Origin: JAAYCT01 sp964499575
GTDB taxonomy: Bacteria > Bacillota > Clostridia > Saccharofermentanales > Saccharofermentanaceae
Length of the DNA stretch: 64,000 bases
Assembly: GCA_964499575.1 (NCBI GenBank)
Contig: CAZCLK010000004.1
Location: forward strand, 1-64,000
Reading direction: 5' to 3'
Below the pieces are notes generated by a model. The model saw only the letters and a list, made by a program, of their open reading frames with translations. It ran no database searches and was not told the DNA's origin. Positions within the stretch are counted from its first letter, which is position 1; every line of letters begins with the position of its first letter. This document shows positions 59,582-64,000 of this stretch, in pieces. The position numbers were made by a program, and so were the translations under genes.

Positions 59582-60115
59582 TCAGAGCGGGAATTGAAAA
59601 CTGTATAAGTAGCACACCAGAAGACCGGTCCCGACTCCGAAAAGGACGCTGAACACGACATCGGAGAGGTAGTGGACGTAAAGATAAAGCCTCGAAAAGG
59701 CGATCCCTCCGGCATAGATCATCGCGATGATGCCGAGTTTCGGTGCGTTCATCATGATCGCGGTCGCCGCAGCGAACGACGAGAAGGTGTGACCCGACGG
59801 GAAGGAGAAATCGGACGGCGGCTCGATCAAGGTATTGCGGTCGTCCCGGCAAACGAAAGGACGTTCCCGCCGAAGGACGCGCTTCAATATAATGTTCGCC
59901 AAAAGGGCGCTGGCGATCAGGGCCAGAAGGATACAGAAAGTCGCTTCGGGGCTGACTTTGGTCACGTAGAGCAGGAACGCGGCGACAAACCAGATGATGC
60001 CGATATTGCCCGTAAAGGACAAAAACCGCATGATCGGATCCAATTTTTTCGAGCGAAGATTCTCGTAGATCCAGTCCAATGCCCGAATGTCGATATTGTG
60101 CAGGCGACCGCGCAT
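59582..60115 (-). CDS. PAP2 family membrane phosphatase
   Basis: Membrane phosphatase of 177 residues with about five helices. The three PAP2 signature parts are present: 'KRVLRRERPF', 'FPSGHTFSSF' with the proton-donor His, and 'SRLYLYVHYLSDV' with the nucleophilic His. Such enzymes dephosphorylate undecaprenyl pyrophosphate or other lipid phosphates. The ATG at 60115 follows AAGGAG; the frame is open from 60190 without a ribosome site. Confidence 0.88.
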   Translation of the reverse strand: MRGRLHNIDIRALDWIYENLRSKKLDPIMRFLSFTGNIGIIWFVAAFLLYVTKVSPEATFCILLALIASALLANIILKRVLRRERPFVCRDDRNTLIEPPSDFSFPSGHTFSSFAAATAIMMNAPKLGIIAMIYAGGIAFSRLYLYVHYLSDVVFSVLFGVGTGLLVCYLYSFQFPL

Positions 60116-60213
60116 AAAACTCCTTATTTTCTCCCGGAAGGCCGAAAAACAGGCATTACCGGAAGAGAAACGGTATAATGAACTGAGCATGAAAAGATAC
60201 GAGGCTAATGCTA

Positions 60214-61320
60214 ATGATATATCGAAATGATACGCAAGGCAAGAAAAACAGGCATCCGGAGCGCGCGGATTTTTTGATTCGAGACGATACTTCGGATCCC
60301 CAAACGGATATTCTGCCCGATTCGAAAGGAATATGCGTCAATCTGGCGCCGATCGCGGGGACCACCGGCGTAACGTACCGGTCGATTTGCCATCGATTCG
60401 GGGCATCGTCCGGATGCACGGAGCTTGTAAGCGCGCGCGGCATCGCTTTTCAAGGATCCGTCGAAGGCAGTTTTCGCTACCTGCGGATCGATCCGGAAAA
60501 CGAAGGCCCTTGCGCGATCCAGCTTTTCGGGTATGAGGCGGCGGATTTTTCCGCGGCGATTCCGCTCGTCCTGAGCCATCCGATCCTTTCGAAAGCGGCG
60601 TGGATTGATTTGAATATGGGCTGTCCGGTCCCCAAGGTGGTGAAGACCGGGGCGGGATGTGCCCTGATGAAAGATCTTCCGCGGGCGTCCTCGATCATCG
60701 CCGCGTCGGTTCGTGCCGCGGAACCGTACGGAAAACAAGTGACGGTCAAGTTTCGGAAAGGCTGGGACGAGAATCACATCAATGCCGTCGAGTTTGCTTT
60801 GATGTGCCGGGATTCGGGCGCCGCGGCGATCACGCTTCATGCGCGAACCCGGGATCAGATGTATCGAGGGAAAGCCGATTGGAGCATCATCGCCGAGACG
60901 GTCGAAGCGCTTCGCGGCTCCGGTGTCCGGGTGATCGGAAACGGTGATGTCCGGGACGGAAAATCGGCAGAACAAATGCTTCGTGAGACACAAGTCGACG
61001 GCGTTGCCGTCGGACGGGCAGCGATGGGTCATCCCTGGGTTTTTTCGGAAATCGCGGCGTTCCTGAGCGGAAATCATTCCCGGCGACCGCCGACCGCAAG
61101 AGAGCGCGCGGAGGTCATTTTCGAGCATCTGGACGGATTGGCCGGACATCTCGGGGAAGAGTGCGCCGTCAAGGAAATGCGCACGCAGTTGTCGCACTAT
61201 CTGAAGGGAAAGCACAGCGCCGCAGAAATAAGGGCGCAAGCCGTCGCGGCCCGAACGGTCCGTGAAGCTCGGGATATCGTTTCACGATGGGCCGATGCGG
61301 AAGAGTCGGAGCAGAAATAG
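60214..61320 (+). CDS. dus: tRNA-dihydrouridine synthase
   Basis: FMN enzyme of 368 residues that reduces uridines in tRNA. It shows 'NLAPIAGTTGVTYRSIC' (usual 'LAPMAGVTD'), 'IQLFGYEAADFSAA', 'DLNMGCPVPKVVKTGAGCALM' with the catalytic Cys, 'VTVKFRKGW', 'ITLHARTRDQMYRGKADW' and 'GNGDVRDG'. The N-terminal ~40 residues before the barrel are longer than usual. Two starts (60208, 60214) are possible; the second is 9 bases from GAGG. Confidence 0.92.
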   Translation: MIYRNDTQGKKNRHPERADFLIRDDTSDPQTDILPDSKGICVNLAPIAGTTGVTYRSICHRFGASSGCTELVSARGIAFQGSVEGSFRYLRIDPENEGPCAIQLFGYEAADFSAAIPLVLSHPILSKAAWIDLNMGCPVPKVVKTGAGCALMKDLPRASSIIAASVRAAEPYGKQVTVKFRKGWDENHINAVEFALMCRDSGAAAITLHARTRDQMYRGKADWSIIAETVEALRGSGVRVIGNGDVRDGKSAEQMLRETQVDGVAVGRAAMGHPWVFSEIAAFLSGNHSRRPPTARERAEVIFEHLDGLAGHLGEECAVKEMRTQLSHYLKGKHSAAEIRAQAVAARTVREARDIVSRWADAEESEQK

Positions 61321-61360
61321 CGGGTGCGATCCGGGAACGGATCGGTAAATCCCGGGGAGT

Positions 61361-62866
61361 CTATTTCAAAAAGCCGCCGAAAAGTCCCCGGATGAGGCGT
61401 CTTCCGATCTCGCGGCCGGCGGACGTGACGGCGGAATTGACCGCTTTCCCGATGGGGGAGGAAGCGGCTTTTCTTTTCTTCGCCGCGGCCTCTTTCGCCT
61501 TGGCGGCTTCCGCTTTCTCCTTTTCCTTTTTCGCCTTTTCTTCGGCATCCTGCCTGGCCGCCTCCAGCTCCTGCGCTTCGACATGCCGGTACTTTTCCAT
61601 AAGCATCTCGTAAGCGGAAGGCCGGTCGAGCGTTTCAAGATACTTGGAGTATAAAAGGGAGGATTTCACGACGGCGGCGATTCTCTCTTCGCCGGCAGGC
61701 CCGATCAGGCTCTGCGGCGGCAAAACGAGCGCGCGCTCGACGATCGACGGAACGCCTTTGGCGTCCAGAAAACTGACCAATGCCTCACCGGTCGCCAGTT
61801 CCGTAAGGACGGTCTCGGTGTCAAAGTTCTCATTGACGCGAAAAGACTGCGCGGCGGCGCGAATATTCTTCTGCTCCGCGGGCGTGTAGGCGCGCAAGGC
61901 ATGCTGGATGCGGTTTCCGAGTTGCGACAGGACAATCTGGGGTACGTCGGCGGGATTCTGCGTGATGAAATACACGCCGACCCCCTTGGAGCGGATCAGA
62001 CGGATGACCTGCTCGACCTTCTCGATGAGATATTTCGGCGCGTCGTTGAAAAGAAGGTGCGCCTCATCGAAAAAGAAGATCATTTTGGGCTTGTCGAGAT
62101 CGCCGACCTCGGGAAGCACCTCGAAAAGCTCCGATAGGAGCCAGAGTACGAACGTCGAATATAATAGCGGTCGCGAGTACAACTCGACCGCGTGGAGGAT
62201 GTTGACCATTCCTTTCCCGTTCGCGTCGGTCTTCATCCAGTCGGAAATGTTAAAACTCGGCTCGCCGAAGAAATACCCGGCTCCCTGGTCCTCCAGAAGC
62301 GCGATACTGCGCTGGATGGCGCCGACGGTCACCTTGCTGACCGTGCCGTGGGAGAGGATGAACTCGTCGGCATTGTCCCCGACGTACTGAAGCATCAGCC
62401 GGAGGTCTTTGAGGTCCAGAAGGAGGAGCCCTTTTTCATCCGCGATGCGGAAGACCATCGAAAGGACGGCGCGTTGAACGTCGGACAGATCGAGCATCCG
62501 GCCGAGAAGAAGAGGGCCCATCTCCGAAACCGTAACGCGTAAGGGGTGCCCGTTTTTGCCGAACACGTCGAAAAATTCCGTCGGATACGCTTTGTATGCC
62601 CAGTCGGTGATCCCGAATCGCTTAATCCGCTCCTGAAGTTTCTCGTTATCTGCGCCCGGGAGACATAACCCGGACATATCGCCCTTGATGTCCGCCAGAA
62701 AAACCGGGACGCCCAAGTCCGAAAACGACTCCGCGATCACCTTGAGCGTCACGGATTTACCGGTGCCGGTAGCGCCTGCGATCAGGCCGTGCCGGTTGGC
62801 CATGGTCGGATGCAATAGACAGCGCGTGTCGGTCCCGGCAATCCACAGTTCGTTTTCGATTCTCAT
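61361..62866 (-). CDS. HerA-like ATPase, DUF853 family
   Basis: Cytoplasmic ATPase of 501 residues. Walker A 'GATGTGKSVTLKVIAE' near residue 31, 'LADIKGDMSGL', Walker B 'MIFFFDEAHLLF' and 'FITQNPADVPQIV' are the DUF853/YjgR pattern. From about residue 430 there is a Lys/Glu/Ala-rich coiled tail, then a short Arg/Gly end. Related HerA enzymes move DNA in repair; the role of DUF853 proteins is not established. It stands alone on the minus strand. Confidence 0.87.
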   Translation of the reverse strand: MRIENELWIAGTDTRCLLHPTMANRHGLIAGATGTGKSVTLKVIAESFSDLGVPVFLADIKGDMSGLCLPGADNEKLQERIKRFGITDWAYKAYPTEFFDVFGKNGHPLRVTVSEMGPLLLGRMLDLSDVQRAVLSMVFRIADEKGLLLLDLKDLRLMLQYVGDNADEFILSHGTVSKVTVGAIQRSIALLEDQGAGYFFGEPSFNISDWMKTDANGKGMVNILHAVELYSRPLLYSTFVLWLLSELFEVLPEVGDLDKPKMIFFFDEAHLLFNDAPKYLIEKVEQVIRLIRSKGVGVYFITQNPADVPQIVLSQLGNRIQHALRAYTPAEQKNIRAAAQSFRVNENFDTETVLTELATGEALVSFLDAKGVPSIVERALVLPPQSLIGPAGEERIAAVVKSSLLYSKYLETLDRPSAYEMLMEKYRHVEAQELEAARQDAEEKAKKEKEKAEAAKAKEAAAKKRKAASSPIGKAVNSAVTSAGREIGRRLIRGLFGGFLK

Positions 62867-62969
62867 CGCAAAGCACCTCCGAAAGAAGCTATGTTGTTAT
62901 TCTATCGCAAATCGCGCGCGCAATAAAGGAAGAGTTGCTCCGGACGTTTTGAAATGATACCCTTGTGAC

Positions 62970-63830
62970 ATGAAAAAATCAAAACGCTTTCGGCTCCTTA
63001 TGGCGATTACAGCCGCCGCGGTTGCCCTCGGATCTGTATGGGTGATGATTCACTTCGAAAGCGCCCGCCGATGGCCGCTGTTTTCGCCCCGGAATGCAAA
63101 ATGGGTTTCTGTGGAATACAAGCCGGAGGAGCTGATTTCTTTTTCAATCGAAGACCCGGACCTCGCGGAAAGAGGGATCGTCGTTAACGAGTCGTTGGTC
63201 CTGATCAATGACGATTTTCCTGTCCGGGAGGATCAGGAATTTTCGATCGAAAATTATAAGTCGACCGACGTTCCGATGAACCGCGCGATGCACGGGGACT
63301 ACGCGAGGCTCAGCGCGGCGGTAACCGAAGCGACTGGCGATAAGCTATATGTCATGTCTTCGTATCGTTCTTTTGATGACCAGAGCGTGCTTTTCGAGGA
63401 GGATCCCGAGGTCGCGGCGGAACCCGGCATGAGCGAGCATCATTCGGGCCTGGCACTGGATGTGTATGTGTACATGTTTGCCGGCGAGGGCTTTCTCAAG
63501 TCGGACGCCGGTAAATATGTGAATGAGCATTGCGATGAGTTCGGCTTCATCATCCGCTATCCGAAGGGTAAGGAGGCTATAACGGGCTTTTCGTATGAAC
63601 CCTGGCATATCCGGTACGTCGGACTGCCGCACGCCCGGTATATCGCGCGCAACAACCTGACGCTGGAGGAGTACATCGGACTTTTTGATCCCGGCGAATA
63701 CTTCTCGTACGACGGATATGTCGTCAGCCGGCAGAGCGGCCCGGAGTTGAAGGTTCCCGGCGATGCGACCGGTGTCACCGTTTCGGAAGATAATACCGGA
63801 TGTTACGTGATTACCTTCACGGATGGATGA
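62970..63830 (+). CDS. D-alanyl-D-alanine carboxypeptidase, VanY/M15B type
   Basis: Zinc peptidase of 286 residues anchored by an N-terminal helix (about 8-27). Motifs: 'SSYRSFDDQ', the zinc-binding 'SEHHSGLALDV' (SxHxxGxAxD) and 'EPWHIRYVG' with the third ligand His and catalytic Glu. It would trim terminal D-Ala from peptidoglycan stems outside the cell. A C-terminal ~50 residues after the fold have no recognised match. No van regulator genes are near, so this is a housekeeping enzyme rather than a resistance cassette. Confidence 0.9.
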   Translation: MKKSKRFRLLMAITAAAVALGSVWVMIHFESARRWPLFSPRNAKWVSVEYKPEELISFSIEDPDLAERGIVVNESLVLINDDFPVREDQEFSIENYKSTDVPMNRAMHGDYARLSAAVTEATGDKLYVMSSYRSFDDQSVLFEEDPEVAAEPGMSEHHSGLALDVYVYMFAGEGFLKSDAGKYVNEHCDEFGFIIRYPKGKEAITGFSYEPWHIRYVGLPHARYIARNNLTLEEYIGLFDPGEYFSYDGYVVSRQSGPELKVPGDATGVTVSEDNTGCYVITFTDG

Positions 63831-63836
63831 TATAAT
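63828..63836 (+). promoter_or_regulatory. Extended -10 promoter of the TMEM198-like gene
   Basis: TGATATAAT overlaps the stop codon of the VanY-type gene and matches TGnTATAAT, 43 bases before the next start. Confidence 0.55.
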
Positions 63837-63878
63837 GATTTTGCATCCTTAATGACCGGATACGAGAGGAGAAGAGAG

Positions 63879-64000
63879 ATGTTAACATTTACTTTGGCGG
63901 TTTCATTGGGCCTGGGCCTGATACTATGCTTTCTGGGATACCGGTTTTTCCGGGTCGCGATGGCGCTCGGCGGATTCGCGATCGGCGCGGCAATCGGGTA
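63879..64000 (+). CDS. TMEM198/DUF4203-like membrane protein, cut by window edge
   Basis: The ATG at 63879 follows GAGAGGAGAAGAG and opens a frame to the window end (40 codons). The sequence is hydrophobic, with 'LGYRFFRVAMALGGFAIGAAIG', the pattern of the Gly-rich paired helices in DUF4203/TMEM198 proteins. Too short to be sure. Confidence 0.55.
   Translation, partial: MLTFTLAVSLGLGLILCFLGYRFFRVAMALGGFAIGAAIG

Noticed and set aside
62970..63830. Vancomycin-resistance vanY
   Set aside because: No vanR/S/H/A/X genes are nearby; a housekeeping M15B carboxypeptidase fits better.

Overview
The window looks like chromosome of a moderately GC-rich (roughly 55% by eye) anaerobic Gram-positive bacterium of the Bacillota, most likely class Clostridia. 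Reasons seen in the sequence: a SigI/RsgI pair, strong AGGAGG-type ribosome binding sites, a T-box leader, YtrA-type GntR and PadR/HAAS regulatory operons, a glmU-pth-mfd cluster, tRNA with encoded CCA, and lipoproteins with Bacillota-type lipoboxes. No species is recognised.

Layout. 1-1.7 kb: rsgI (cut by the window edge) and sigI on the minus strand, with a SigI-type promoter candidate. 1.8-3.8 kb: GntR/YtrA regulator plus ABC-2 transporter with a 22-bp dyad operator. 3.8-7.1 kb: CCA-adding enzyme, an orphan type IV pilin-like protein and MTHFR. 7.2-12.7 kb, minus strand: oligopeptide ABC importer with a fused double ATPase, then a DUF3795 protein. 12.9-17.1 kb: small envelope and zinc-ribbon proteins, ending in a 755-residue coiled-coil protein built around 18-residue repeats. 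17.3-19.4 kb: EF-G-like GTPase. 19.5-22.7 kb, minus: GT2/GT-C membrane glycosylation pair. 22.9-30.4 kb: ddl, BaiN-like flavoprotein, pabB-pabC, dCMP deaminase, NatAB-like ABC system. 30.4-31.0 kb: IS3-type remnant with 17-bp perfect terminal inverted repeats. 31.0-35.2 kb: YhfC protein, PadR-HAAS operon with a palindromic operator inside a consensus promoter, CPBP protein. 35.4-38.0 kb: two convergent paralogues with a degenerate J-like N-terminus and TPR-like tail.

The most notable region is 39.2-49.7 kb, a near-complete aromatic amino acid operon. A T-box leader whose specifier loop reads UUC (Phe) precedes a phenylacetate-CoA ligase gene, followed by tyrA-ACT, a fused aroE-aroK, aroF (DAHP synthase), aroB, aroA, aroC and a single 550-residue protein that joins type II dehydroquinase, chorismate mutase, prephenate dehydratase and an ACT domain. 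Together these encode all seven shikimate steps plus the committed Phe and Tyr branch steps, apart from the final transamination. The ligase suggests that arylacetates may also be activated for amino acid synthesis.

49.8-64 kb is mostly housekeeping: SppA peptidase, sugar nucleotidyltransferase, glmU-pth-mfd, a cyclase-family hydrolase, tRNA-Arg(CCG), PAP2 phosphatase, Dus, HerA-like DUF853 ATPase, a VanY-type peptidase, and the start of a TMEM198-like membrane protein. I found no CRISPR array, no rRNA and no prophage. All functions are read from motifs and context without database searches.
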